Of a stretch of 64,000 bases of DNA, positions 28,044 through 37,212 are shown one piece after another. How positions within the stretch are numbered: position 1 is the stretch's first letter; every line of letters starts with the position of its first letter. The stretch is from Prorocentrum cordatum (taxonomy: Eukaryota > Sar > Dinophyceae > Prorocentrales > Prorocentraceae): contig CAUYUJ010001425.1 of the NCBI GenBank assembly GCA_963575745.1, positions 498,589 to 562,588 of the forward strand, in the 5' to 3' direction. A model generated the notes under the pieces. It did not search any database, was not told where the DNA came from, and saw only the letters and a list, made by a program, of their open reading frames with translations. The position numbers and the translations under genes were made by a program.

Positions 28044-31000
28044 CTCGTGGATGGGGGGTCGGGATTAGAACCGACCTCACTTATATTCGCCTCGCAAGCG
28101 GCGAACAAGATGCTTGTAAGCTTTGTAGCTCGAGTCGTAAAATTGCTGCGGCATGAACGAATAATCAATGTCCTAACTCTCTCTGCATCTCGTGGAGGTG
28201 AGGGAGGATGGCGGGGATGTCTACCGTGCGGTGAACGTGCGCGTGAACGAGGTGTGCGCGACGCAATATCTGCGGCTGGTACGCCAATGTGGTACATGCA
28301 TGCACATAGTCCCTCGTGGTTAGCTTGCCCAACACACTGAAATCCGCATTCTGATCCTACCTCGCCCCATCTTTCTTTTTCCGTCAGCAATATCTTGCAT
28401 ATGTCTGGGCATCCATTCAGTTTAGGAGGTTCCGCTTCATGAGGTAAACCGTCGGGCCTCCGAGGCCCTCGTATCGGCGGACATTGTATCGGAGTACCGG
28501 GAAAGATAAGCGAGTGTTCCAAGAGATCCTTCCAAAGGTCTGCTTTCTTTGTCTCGAAATGCTTGGTCATCATATCTGCGATCTGCTCTTTTGTTCCTAC
28601 GTATTTGAGCTCGATATGTTCGAGTTGGCATGTTTCGCATATCCAATCCAGATTGATACGATGAGTACGATGAAGATGACGAAGTGCTGGTGTACGTCCC
28701 TTTTGGACAATTTTGATGACGGCCTGGTTATCCTCCAGGACGATAAGACGTACTTTGGGAGCACTGATCTCTTTATCTGGTTCTGGATCCACGTGTAGTA
28801 CTGTACCTTCATGGGATATTGTACGCCTCTTTGGAGGCGTAGGTAAATCCGTATTTAGCGGTAGTTGCCTACGGCTAGGAGAAGATCCCCGTGTAGGGGG
28901 TGCCTTGCGAGGCGATGGTTTACGCTTCTTTTTGGCTGCCAATGTGGGACACATCGCCGGGTCGACGTGTCGATGGCAGCTCAGGCATGCATTCTTATCT
29001 TTGCATGTTTTGGCAACTCCCACCACGGCTTCCCAGAATGATAGCAGTGGTAACCCTTCCAGTCGTAGTGCGGAATCGAGAGCAACAATCTCCGATTCAG
29101 TAGATGAATGTGAAACAACCGTTTGTTTCTTACATACAACGTTGACTGGAAAGAACGTATTGGGTCCAACTAGCGCAGCAAAAACACCGGTAGTGGATTT
29201 GGATGATGTAATGCAATCAGCGAACGAGGCGTCGGTAAAGAGCATGATGGATAACTTGTCTGACGAATCGCCTATCCATCCGTGTAAGCAATGTGTACGC
29301 GTCGTTTTGATGTAGCATATCAACCGATGTAGACGCTTGTCACATGTAGTATTCCATTTGGTAATTTCTCTGGCCAGCATACACACCGGATGTAGAAGAT
29401 CGAAACGACAGCAACGTGCCAAGTACAGGATCTTCATTAGTACACTTGCCGCGTCCTGGCCGAGGATGCCCTCGTCTGAATAGTCGGACTCAGTGAAGGA
29501 GGTGTCCTCGATGCCAGGGGTCTCTGCGTCGGGTAGGTCATGGTATGTGGCGGGTATGGTATTGGTAGATGTCGTGTCGACCGGTTTTGCTGGACTGGGT
29601 GATCGTGGCCGTGCGTTGAGCACACTAGTAGGTCTGGCGACCGACCCGGAGGATGTTGGCGATTTGGATCGCGAAGCCCTCGGCGAGTCGGATCGTTTCC
29701 GACGTGACCCTGTTCCCTGGGCGCGCTTGGATGCGCATTCCAGGTATCGCTCAATGCACTGATCTGTAAAACCAAGCATATCATGTCGAATACCACGAAC
29801 GTGTTTGGCCGTACTGTAATCTTTCTCATTGTGTGCAGGTAGCATAGGGCGTATTGTGGACATTCTTTTGTCGAAGATGTTCTGCGGTACATCATATGCT
29901 TGTTGTCCACAACCCAAATATTGTGAGTATGGAGTAGGTGGATCCAAGTCAATACCGCTTTTGCGAATATAATCCCAGCCAGTCTGTAAATTATGAGCTG
30001 GGCCGGCCAATTTAAAATCGTCCACATATACTGAAAGTATCAGTCCCAGTTTGTTGTGTCTCCATACGCATTCCCATCCTGAAATAGGCTCGAAACCGAC
30101 GCTTTCCAAGCATGTACGGCATTTTCGTTCCCAAAAGACACCTGCGAGAGGGTGTCCGTATAGTGCCAATCGCAATCGGCACACTGGGTTCTTGTATTTT
30201 GACCATGATGTCGGTTGTCGCCATTTAGGTATAGTAATCCAAGTATCAACTGGATCAATTCGTCCGTCGCCGTATAATAATGCCTGCGTGTAGGCTCCAG
30301 GTGCGTCACTTTGCTCTCCCGCATATTGCGGCAATAACGCAGTAGCATCGCAAAGTTTGGAAGCCTCTATATGCGAAGCACTGGAAGCGGCGTCGGCGAA
30401 TATGGCGGCCAAACCAGTTTCATCTTTGCCTGTATTGCCCTGAACCACCACTCTGCCCTTGAATTTACGTAGATCAGGAGGAAGTTCCTCATGTTTGACT
30501 GAAGATAGCTCCAAGATATTGAAGAAATGCACCTTTGTTCCATTGCGGATAGCTTGTGACTCAATATCAGCTTTTTCTGCAACAGTCTCCAACATCCATG
30601 TTTGTTTCTTTTCCAATCTCTCGTATTCTTTTCGCAGGGCTTCTTGTGCACGTGGTTCTGCGGCAACTTCTTTCTTACTCAGGCTTCTGGTAACTAGCGC
30701 TGGGCGTGAGCATGCTGAATCTGGTATTTTATCTCTGTGTGCCGGCGTGTAGTTGGTCTCACGTGGCATGGTTGGTATTGCTACCGACTGGGTGACCTTG
30801 CGTATAAGCGGGTTCAAAGTCCCAAAGTCGGTTCCCTCATTATCCACAAATACCAAAGCACGTTCTTCTCCATCATGCTGTCGTGGTAGTTGACGGTAGT
30901 ATAGTACCGTAGTAATGTCACGTGGTCCACCGGGTAATTTGGCATACAGTATTTCTTTGTTTGTCACGCCTTTGACGTTTTCGTCGCGGATGACGTCGCC

Positions 31001-31270
31001 ATTGTCAGTGTCGCATGTAATCCGTCGTTCCACAGTGTTCCAGGTGGGTCCGCCGGATGTAGTAGTACGGAAATTGCTGACCTGTTTATCCTGTCTTGTC
31101 CACACTCTCACTGCAGCTCGGTCACGAATCTCGCGAGCTCGTTTAATGTCATTGGCGTACTCGATCTCTTTCTTTTGCTGTCCACGAGAAAGTGTTTTCC
31201 AATGCTCGGGGGGAACGTGATCAGGACGTGTGGTAGTCTGCACACGCGTCTCGCGTCCACGAACCACCAT
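27686..31270 (-). CDS. Copia pol: reverse transcriptase and RNase H
   Basis: Same frame as the upstream connector, from which a single TAG (31301-31303) separates it. RT: LRKFKGRVVVQGN (R-x-K-x-R-x-V-x-QG type), CRLRLALYGHPLAGVFWERK (palm LALYGH-P-AG) and LILSVYVDDFKLAGP (YVDD box, near residue 415). An Arg/Ser-rich insertion separates RT from RNase H. RNase H: DKLSIMLFTDASFAD, SKSTTGVFAALVG, SSTESEIVAL and LIVLEDNQAV (near residue 846) give the Asp, Glu, Asp set; the domain ends with TKEQIADMMTKHFETKKADL. A Cys/His-rich tail (ECGFQCVGQ, LCACMYH) follows. The genuine product probably ends or shifts frame near 28050; the last about 120 codons, to 27686, overlap ORF B and look out of register (Ser/Arg/Thr-rich). 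Confidence 0.82.
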   Translation of the reverse strand: MVVRGRETRVQTTTRPDHVPPEHWKTLSRGQQKKEIEYANDIKRAREIRDRAAVRVWTRQDKQVSNFRTTTSGGPTWNTVERRITCDTDNGDVIRDENVKGVTNKEILYAKLPGGPRDITTVLYYRQLPRQHDGEERALVFVDNEGTDFGTLNPLIRKVTQSVAIPTMPRETNYTPAHRDKIPDSACSRPALVTRSLSKKEVAAEPRAQEALRKEYERLEKKQTWMLETVAEKADIESQAIRNGTKVHFFNILELSSVKHEELPPDLRKFKGRVVVQGNTGKDETGLAAIFADAASSASHIEASKLCDATALLPQYAGEQSDAPGAYTQALLYGDGRIDPVDTWITIPKWRQPTSWSKYKNPVCRLRLALYGHPLAGVFWERKCRTCLESVGFEPISGWECVWRHNKLGLILSVYVDDFKLAGPAHNLQTGWDYIRKSGIDLDPPTPYSQYLGCGQQAYDVPQNIFDKRMSTIRPMLPAHNEKDYSTAKHVRGIRHDMLGFTDQCIERYLECASKRAQGTGSRRKRSDSPRASRSKSPTSSGSVARPTSVLNARPRSPSPAKPVDTTSTNTIPATYHDLPDAETPGIEDTSFTESDYSDEGILGQDAASVLMKILYLARCCRFDLLHPVCMLAREITKWNTTCDKRLHRLICYIKTTRTHCLHGWIGDSSDKLSIMLFTDASFADCITSSKSTTGVFAALVGPNTFFPVNVVCKKQTVVSHSSTESEIVALDSALRLEGLPLLSFWEAVVGVAKTCKDKNACLSCHRHVDPAMCPTLAAKKKRKPSPRKAPPTRGSSPSRRQLPLNTDLPTPPKRRTISHEGTVLHVDPEPDKEISAPKVRLIVLEDNQAVIKIVQKGRTPALRHLHRTHRINLDWICETCQLEHIELKYVGTKEQIADMMTKHFETKKADLWKDLLEHSLIFPGTPIQCPPIRGPRRPDGLPHEAEPPKLNGCPDICKILLTEKERWGEVGSECGFQCVGQANHEGLCACMYHIGVPAADIASRTPRSRARSPHGRHPRHPPSPPRDAERVRTLIIRSCRSNFTTRATKLTSILFAACEANISEVGSNPDPPSTRWIRHSRSTSSAGPSATTRSTTRTPGAMTARASRTTLKLVVLVIPKMVTYTYINGVLIEAESSIFVCPTNPLFENLPASRPSRLRNGPMPRVDPSAATPTTSTTRSQLRRGYHSCVLCV
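28052..28105 (-). promoter_or_regulatory. pol/ORF B junction: slip-like heptamer and two hairpins
   Basis: In the mRNA sense, two hairpins each with 6-bp stems and 8-nt loops (28105-28086, UUCGCC/GGCGAA; 28076-28057, GGUCGG/CCGACC) precede C-CCC-CCA (28058-28052), which is in the pol frame as C|CCC|CCA; a -1 slip leads straight into ORF B (ATG at 28043). The hairpins lie upstream, not downstream as for usual stimulators, and CCC is not a well-known slippery codon. Function is inference. Confidence 0.4.
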
Positions 31271-31300
31271 TTTGCCGTCTGGCGTTATTTTTGGAAGCTC

Positions 31301-31807
31301 CTAGAACTGAATCGTGCCTGTCCACGGCTCACTTAACTCCCTGTGGTCGTTGGCGCTAACACCATCCCAATCGTCTCGGAAGTTACTTTCTCCCTCAAAA
31401 GTAGAAGTCGTTTTGAAATCTCGTGTCACGTCGAGTTGGTCAACAGGTACAGGTATGTTCATGACGTCGTCCGCCGGGATGAATAGTTTCTTTCTTGGAG
31501 TACGGATATGTCTGATGACGCAATATCCACGCTGTTCCCAATAGTCTGGCTCCGGCGCTGGTGCAGCAACCTCAGAGGCCGATGTCTGAACATCAACAGC
31601 GTTATCCTCCGTTGTCATCATAGATGGGTCCTCCCATTCTCTAGGATAGGAAAATGGAGGATCAGGCATTGGCTTGTCACCCAAGGGACGAGAAGTAGAT
31701 GCCTTCACCTCGTCGTGTGCCTCAGGGTTATGGTGTCGTAGAGTACCATCTTTCACTGGGTAGGTGAACTTGCCATCAGGAATGATGATGTCTTTGACTC
31801 TGTGCAC
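31301..31807 (-). CDS. Copia pol connector between integrase and RT
   Basis: In the same frame as gag-pol and RT, bounded by TAA (31817-31819) and TAG (31301-31303). The frame after TAA reads on without loss (LCHVHRVKDIIIPDGKFTYP), so the stop looks like a point mutation or a readthrough site rather than a gene end. RGYCVIRHIRTPRKKLFIPA matches the R-x-H-x-x-PRRxLF-x-P element between integrase and RT in copia-type polyproteins of dinoflagellates as I know them, and SEPWTGTIQF is the usual WTG-x-T-x-F just before RT. Disordered, acidic and Pro-rich between. Confidence 0.7.
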   Translation of the reverse strand: MHRVKDIIIPDGKFTYPVKDGTLRHHNPEAHDEVKASTSRPLGDKPMPDPPFSYPREWEDPSMMTTEDNAVDVQTSASEVAAPAPEPDYWEQRGYCVIRHIRTPRKKLFIPADDVMNIPVPVDQLDVTRDFKTTSTFEGESNFRDDWDGVSANDHRELSEPWTGTIQF

Positions 31808-31816
31808 ATGACACAG

Positions 31817-34800
31817 TTAACCATCAGGATTCTTGGCGTATGTAGCCGTGTCCAAGACAAGGTAGTCACCTGACCATCGTCCACCAGAGTGTAAGTGGTA
31901 TCCCATGAATAACCCTTCCCGAGTATTTTCTTTAAACTTTGCAGTCTCGCTGTTAATCTCGGGGTTGAGGCATTTCCAAAAGATCCGAGCACCGAGTGGT
32001 ATACAGTGCCCAGGAAAGCTTTCGCCAAATCGTATTTCATGAGCTGTCTTTTCTGCATGTTCCTCGCTGAGGGCAGCCACACCCGTGGATGTATGCACAA
32101 AATTGTGTCCACAGCAAAAGGCTTGCATGGCCTCTTTCCACCATTCATGTCCCAGACCAGACATATGTAACACAGCTCTTGTACCGAGGATGACAATTTT
32201 GACAACGCGCTCAATCAATCCATTTGTTTGCGGGCGATGTGGCGTACTCATGTCGTGTCTCCATCCCAGTTGGCGGCAAGCTTTCTGAAGCTCTCCAGAG
32301 TTGTCTGTATAGATATGCTTCACCTCATCGTTCGCGGCGATGAACTGTTGAAAGGATGCCTTTGTGGTAGCTGCGTCTTTGTGTAGCGCTGGGTAGGCCA
32401 TGAAGATGCCGGTATATCTGTCAAGGACAACAAGTGCATATTTGTCGCCATGTTTGTCCGCGGCATCGTCTTTGGCCAGTGCGATATGGTCGGCAGTTAG
32501 AGCCTCACCGAACTTCTTCGGGACAAAAGCCTCGTAGGCGTTATCCTCGTCGGTGGGGTCTGCCGGTGGATGTGGTTTGCGCTGTCGTCTACACGGGGCA
32601 TTCTGTGCCATCGTACGAGAACAGATCTCACAGTCAGGGTGTTTTGGGCTGTGAGTCATGTAATGCATCGGGTCGATCGGTTTCTTTTGTCTGTTGGGTA
32701 GAACTCGATCGTTGTCGCGAAGCGTTCGTGTAGGTGTCTCTGTCGGTATGTCGTTATCTGCTTGAGATATATCTAACCCCCCGCATTGTGGAGGAGAACA
32801 CTGCGTCTGAGACGTAGGCGAGTCGGTGGTTGTGTCCACGTTGGGCTCGTCTGTGCTTGTGTCGGGAGGTTCTTCGACCATGGTGGTCCGTGCTCCTCCT
32901 CCCTCTCCGACATGTGGTCTCTTGGGGCAGGTCCCTATGTGGGGCCGAAACTCGTCTGCAGTGGTTGGTTGCTCTGTAGCTTTGCAGCACCAACAAGTGT
33001 CGGTACAGCGGGCGGATGAACGCTTTCGCTGACGACGGCGGGGTGCTGACGAAGTGCATAAACGTGGTGGTGGTATCCGTGTTAAGTCGTCGAGTCGTAA
33101 CTCCGGCACTCGGTTGTTGACTGGAATATTATACCATTGGCCCCCCGGATCCTGAAGCATGTAGCCCAGCTCAGGATCCCAAAGCTGTCGAAAGCCATCA
33201 ACCTCAATCAATTTTCCAACTGATAGTAATGATGGGCAGTCTGGTAAAGCAAGGGCTGAACTATGCAGTCCAACCTCGGGTAGCCGTATGTCGTAGTGCT
33301 CGTTGACGGTACGATCACCATTTGCAGTTTCCAGAATATGCTCTTCGCGAATAGATATGCGATCCGACTCGGTCTGCGTAAGTTCATGTTTTCCCTGAAT
33401 ATGATGAGCAGAACCACTGTCGAGAACCCAAGACCTTGTCAATGCTGCAGTCGAGCGTGGAGGGTCGACTTGCTTTGTCGTTGTTGTCGTCTGGGCAGTC
33501 TTTGATGACTGCTTGACAGTGTCGTCATACTTTCGGATCGCAGTTGGTGTGGCCACCGACTCTTTGTTGTGTCGGTAGTCATATAGTTCGTCGTACCATA
33601 GTTGTGCCTCTTTTTGACATTCTCGTAAGGCATCTGCACTTTCATCCCACCATCGTTGTGGTAATGGATCTGGTACTTTGACGATGTCACCCTCGTTCGG
33701 CAGCTCTTTCCATTTATCCAGTCTGGCTCTGCCAGATATGGTATGGAAGTAGTAATCCACGTTGCGCACGTCGAAGCGTATCCGACGACGTGTCTTGGTA
33801 GATGTCGCTGTGGCCTTAGTGTTGGCCATGAGGGTCTTGTCACGGATGACGCAACTGCGGTCTGAACGGCGTGAACGTCGAAAGTTGGCAGGAGAACGTG
33901 CTCTGGTGTTGGGAGAACCACGGGACGATCCGCGGCTCGGATACCGTTTGCCACGTCCTTTGTCACTACCATATGATCTATCACGGCCGCGTGGACTGCC
34001 GCGTCCGCCGCCACGATTGTCTCGTCCTCGGGAGGTAGATCTCGAAGATCTGTCGTATCGACTTCTCGATTGGCTGCGAGAGTCTTGGGACCTCCTAGAT
34101 GTCGAACGAGATCGGTCGTATTGGCGTCGCATGTCACGTCCATGTCGTGAATCGCTTGCGTAGCGAAACCCCCCGCGTTGTGAAGACCGTTGGCTTCCTG
34201 ATCCGCGGAATGGTGATCGGCCACGGCTATCCTGGCTGGGAGTCCGTGGTCGACTCGGGCTTCGTTCAGGAGTCTTTGCACCAGGTGCAAGATGAGCGTA
34301 TTTGAATTTGTCGCCTTTTGTGCACTTGTTCTGTGCGAAATCTTTGCACTGTGCGACGTGTGGGAAGTTGCACTTATCACCTCTGGTACATGTGTTGCGC
34401 TTGGCGAAATCGAAGCAAAATGGTTTCGATGCTGGCTTCTTGTGGTTCGCAGGAGTGGACATACTACGGCGGGGGTTGCCACCAGCCGTTGATGTTCTGG
34501 AAGATTTGTTGTTCTTCCAATCCCTGGAATCTGTATGTAAAGCCTTGCGCCGTTGTCCGTTGCGACAATTGCATTTCTTCCATGCAGCGCACACGTTGAC
34601 CTGAGATCGTGTCTCATGTTCGTACCGTAGCTTGTTATGATTCTTCTCCAATTGTTTAATCTCCAGTATGTCCAGGACACGCTGTCGAAGCCAACCGTAG
34701 GTACGATTCGGGTCGCTCATCTTCATGCGCTGGTACTCGTACATGTCTTGTTTCATCCATGCATGTCTACGAATCTGTGTACGAAATAGCGATTCCAATA

Positions 34801-36430
34801 TCTTTGGATCGGGTACTTCTCGGCATTCCAAGAGTAAGGCGTCCCAATCGGTAATGAAACGTTGCAAATCTTCATCTCCCATCCTCAGTCCTTGAAGGCG
34901 CTCAAAATCGTGCAGGTCGTCGTCAACTTCTGTCACTTTGTAGGACTGCAGGATATGCCAGTATATCTGGCGTCCTTTGAGCATGCGTCCTGCTTTGTGC
35001 TCTCTGGTCTCGATGAGCCTGATTTGGTAGCGTAAGTCGGAGGATAGGATGTCGCTCAGAGCGGTTGCGAGTTTGCAATCGATGCTCTCAAAGTCTCCAC
35101 TGTCTTGTAAATCCTCGAATGTACATTCGGGCTGTTCTGCCACGCATAGGAAGGCGTATGCTTTGGATGGTCGCCCTGAAGCGGCCCCGAAGTTCTTCCG
35201 CACTCTTTGCTGCCACTCCAGCAGCTGCGTGATCTTAGGCAAGACAGGTACTCGGACGGTGTCTGATTCCTTGGTAGGAGTCGTTGTATGGACCGACACC
35301 GCAGACACTGGTTGTGAGGGTATCGGTGCACCGTCGGTGGTTGGTTCTGTGCGCACAGGCGACACATGACGTGTCTGTGCAGAAGCTGCCGCGGAGGCTG
35401 CTCCTGGGGACGTGCGTCGTTGTTGTCCTGCAGAAGCTTGTGGTGCTTCGGCGGACGCTGCCGTCGGCCTGTGCGGGTCGACTGTAGGTCGAAGGTGGAT
35501 GTTGGTGTCGTTAGTGTGGTCGATCAGCTGATTCGTCCAGCTCGTCATGTCTTCTTGTATTTGACCCACCTTTTGGCGTGTATACTCATCAGTATCCCGA
35601 GAACGTTGTGAATACCGATCAAGTCGATGCTCGTATGCTCGGAGACGGGCGCTTTGTGCCTCCATCTCGCTTTCCAGACGTGCGAGGTAACTCTCTACAC
35701 GTACCTTCTCAGTATCTCTTTCATGAATAACCTGGGAGAGCTCTAACTGCGTGTGGTCCGCCGCCTTCTCAACCTCCTGCAACCTGTCAGTGAGGCGGGC
35801 GAAATCGTAAACCGTGGGAGGAGAATCCAGCTGATCAGTCTGGGCTCGTCCGACACGCAACTCTGCCAGGGCGTCCTGTACACCAGGAAAACGCTGCTCT
35901 ATGTCAGAGATCCGGTTAGCGAGTGGCTGCACGATAGCGTTGGTCGCATCAAGCCTTTGGGTGATGACTCTCTCAGTACGCTGCGACATGTCGATCAGGT
36001 TCGACGAGTTGGCGTGTGCTTCGGTACGAAGCGTCGCCGTAGTGTGGTCTAGATAAGATCGAAGATCATTGATCTGAGACTGAACGTCGCCAAGGTCTGT
36101 GGCCTCAGTTGGAGTTGGTCGGTTGCGGAGCTGGTCGTGGATCTCATCATGTAAAATCCTGACTGCGGAAACGCCTGTGTCGCGTACGATCACAAGCTGT
36201 TGCTCCATCTGCGCGAGATAGTTGCGCAGGTTCTCGACCGTCGGCGTTCGTTCACCTGAGTGTGACACTTCACGATCAACCTGGTGCTGCAGTTCTCCTA
36301 TTATGCGTCGATCTTCGGCGATCCTGGAATCGATGATCCCTAAGGCGCCGTCAAGATCGCGGCGTGTGGCTGCAGTATCGGTGGCGTTCGTCTGAACGCT
36401 CTGTAGTAGTCCAGAGTATTGGCTGGACAC
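31817..36430 (-). CDS. Copia gag, protease and integrase
   Basis: 1537 codons from a GTG at 36430; the frame stays open upstream (ISDDQLAETSAAGDIAELRD), so the real start lies further 5'. Residues 1-310: coiled coil. About 395-600: gag core (ITQLLEWQQRVRKNFG). About 665-715: two CCCH-type fingers, C-x8-C-x5-C-x3-H (CFDFAKRNTCTRGDKCNFPH) and a degenerate C-x7-C-x5-F-x3-H, instead of the CCHC knuckle of most copia elements, then a long Arg/Ser region. About 1000: protease active site WVLDSGSAHH. About 1255: integrase zinc module HYMTHSPKHPDCEIC. About 1312-1410: DDE core, TADHIALAKDD, YTDNSGE and GLIERVV. Stops at TAA 31817. Forms the virus-like particle and inserts the cDNA. Confidence 0.84.
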   Translation of the reverse strand: MSSQYSGLLQSVQTNATDTAATRRDLDGALGIIDSRIAEDRRIIGELQHQVDREVSHSGERTPTVENLRNYLAQMEQQLVIVRDTGVSAVRILHDEIHDQLRNRPTPTEATDLGDVQSQINDLRSYLDHTTATLRTEAHANSSNLIDMSQRTERVITQRLDATNAIVQPLANRISDIEQRFPGVQDALAELRVGRAQTDQLDSPPTVYDFARLTDRLQEVEKAADHTQLELSQVIHERDTEKVRVESYLARLESEMEAQSARLRAYEHRLDRYSQRSRDTDEYTRQKVGQIQEDMTSWTNQLIDHTNDTNIHLRPTVDPHRPTAASAEAPQASAGQQRRTSPGAASAAASAQTRHVSPVRTEPTTDGAPIPSQPVSAVSVHTTTPTKESDTVRVPVLPKITQLLEWQQRVRKNFGAASGRPSKAYAFLCVAEQPECTFEDLQDSGDFESIDCKLATALSDILSSDLRYQIRLIETREHKAGRMLKGRQIYWHILQSYKVTEVDDDLHDFERLQGLRMGDEDLQRFITDWDALLLECREVPDPKILESLFRTQIRRHAWMKQDMYEYQRMKMSDPNRTYGWLRQRVLDILEIKQLEKNHNKLRYEHETRSQVNVCAAWKKCNCRNGQRRKALHTDSRDWKNNKSSRTSTAGGNPRRSMSTPANHKKPASKPFCFDFAKRNTCTRGDKCNFPHVAQCKDFAQNKCTKGDKFKYAHLAPGAKTPERSPSRPRTPSQDSRGRSPFRGSGSQRSSQRGGFRYASDSRHGRDMRRQYDRSRSTSRRSQDSRSQSRSRYDRSSRSTSRGRDNRGGGRGSPRGRDRSYGSDKGRGKRYPSRGSSRGSPNTRARSPANFRRSRRSDRSCVIRDKTLMANTKATATSTKTRRRIRFDVRNVDYYFHTISGRARLDKWKELPNEGDIVKVPDPLPQRWWDESADALRECQKEAQLWYDELYDYRHNKESVATPTAIRKYDDTVKQSSKTAQTTTTTKQVDPPRSTAALTRSWVLDSGSAHHIQGKHELTQTESDRISIREEHILETANGDRTVNEHYDIRLPEVGLHSSALALPDCPSLLSVGKLIEVDGFRQLWDPELGYMLQDPGGQWYNIPVNNRVPELRLDDLTRIPPPRLCTSSAPRRRQRKRSSARCTDTCWCCKATEQPTTADEFRPHIGTCPKRPHVGEGGGARTTMVEEPPDTSTDEPNVDTTTDSPTSQTQCSPPQCGGLDISQADNDIPTETPTRTLRDNDRVLPNRQKKPIDPMHYMTHSPKHPDCEICSRTMAQNAPCRRQRKPHPPADPTDEDNAYEAFVPKKFGEALTADHIALAKDDAADKHGDKYALVVLDRYTGIFMAYPALHKDAATTKASFQQFIAANDEVKHIYTDNSGELQKACRQLGWRHDMSTPHRPQTNGLIERVVKIVILGTRAVLHMSGLGHEWWKEAMQAFCCGHNFVHTSTGVAALSEEHAEKTAHEIRFGESFPGHCIPLGARIFWKCLNPEINSETAKFKENTREGLFMGYHLHSGGRWSGDYLVLDTATYAKNPDG

Positions 36431-37212
36431 GAAGGTTTCAACCTGGTCTCTGAGCTCAGCTATGTCACCTGCGGCGGACGTCTCCGCCAGCTGGTCGTCT
36501 GATATGGAGAGGTGGGGAGCGTCAGCTTCCCTGTGTCCCCTGTCGCGGGGAGTACATGGCCTCTGAGAGGCAGTGCGCGGGCTCGACCTGCTTTCGCCGC
36601 ATGGGCCTGGGGCTCCACGGCGGTTGCGCGCGGACGAGCTGCGACTCGGACCATGTGTGTGTGTGGTGTCTCATCCGATGATACCTTGGGGTACCGCGTC
36701 TGTGGCTGCGCCGACACTGGTCTACTGAGTTCCTCGAAGGTAGCTACGTGCTCCGCCGCATGGGCGGTCGCAAGGCTGGGGGTCCCAGCGCCTGAAGTCC
36801 ATCGGCGGTTAGCGCGGAAGCGCCCTGGAGTATCGAGACCAGTGAGGCTTTCGCCCGACGCGGTTGGGATTGCTCCCGACGGGGAAGGGGGGGGGGATCG
36901 AAGGTCGGCGTGTGGAACTCCTTCCTTCCTGTTCCTACTCCTTCTCCTGTCCCCCCGCGGGCGGCGCTGCGGCGAAGTTCAGCAGCAAGTCGCGCCTCGG
37001 GTCCTTCGGAGCTGGGGGGGGTATCTGGTACACCAACACAGTCCGCATGAATGCTCTCCAACTCGTCACCGAGCCGTCGGGCCGTGGGAGAGCTCGGACG
37101 CGAAGGGCCGATGGAACCCTTGCGGCGCATGCGCCGAAGTGGCTCCATCAGGCTCGCATGCGAGGTCACCGCGGGCGAGTCGGTGAGGGTGAGCTTTAAA
37201 GGGCTGATAACC
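36431..37212 (-). other. 5' leader of the LTR element
   Basis: Between the 5' LTR and the gag frame. Open frames (37307-36744 and 36717-36460 on the minus strand) are Pro/Arg/Ala rich and may include the true N-terminus of gag in a shifted frame; at least about 90 codons upstream of 36430 are open in the gag frame. No splice or start signal can be fixed. Confidence 0.5.
37201..37212 (-). promoter_or_regulatory. Candidate primer-binding site
   Basis: GGTTATCAGCCC directly follows the 5' LTR in element orientation. It resembles the TGGTATCAGAGC site (initiator tRNA-Met) of many copia elements but does not begin with TGG, so the primer tRNA is uncertain. Confidence 0.4.

Noticed and set aside
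28043-28105. tRNA-like element upstream of ORF B (T-arm-like and anticodon-arm-like hairpins)
   Set aside because: Loops are 8 nt, there is no D arm and no acceptor stem pairing; only two hairpins are supported.
20376-36430. Reassigned stop codons (UAA/UAG as sense) in the element
   Set aside because: Only three in-frame stops occur in 16 kb, RPSA and the copper gene read with the standard code, and LTR divergence predicts a similar number of nonsense mutations.
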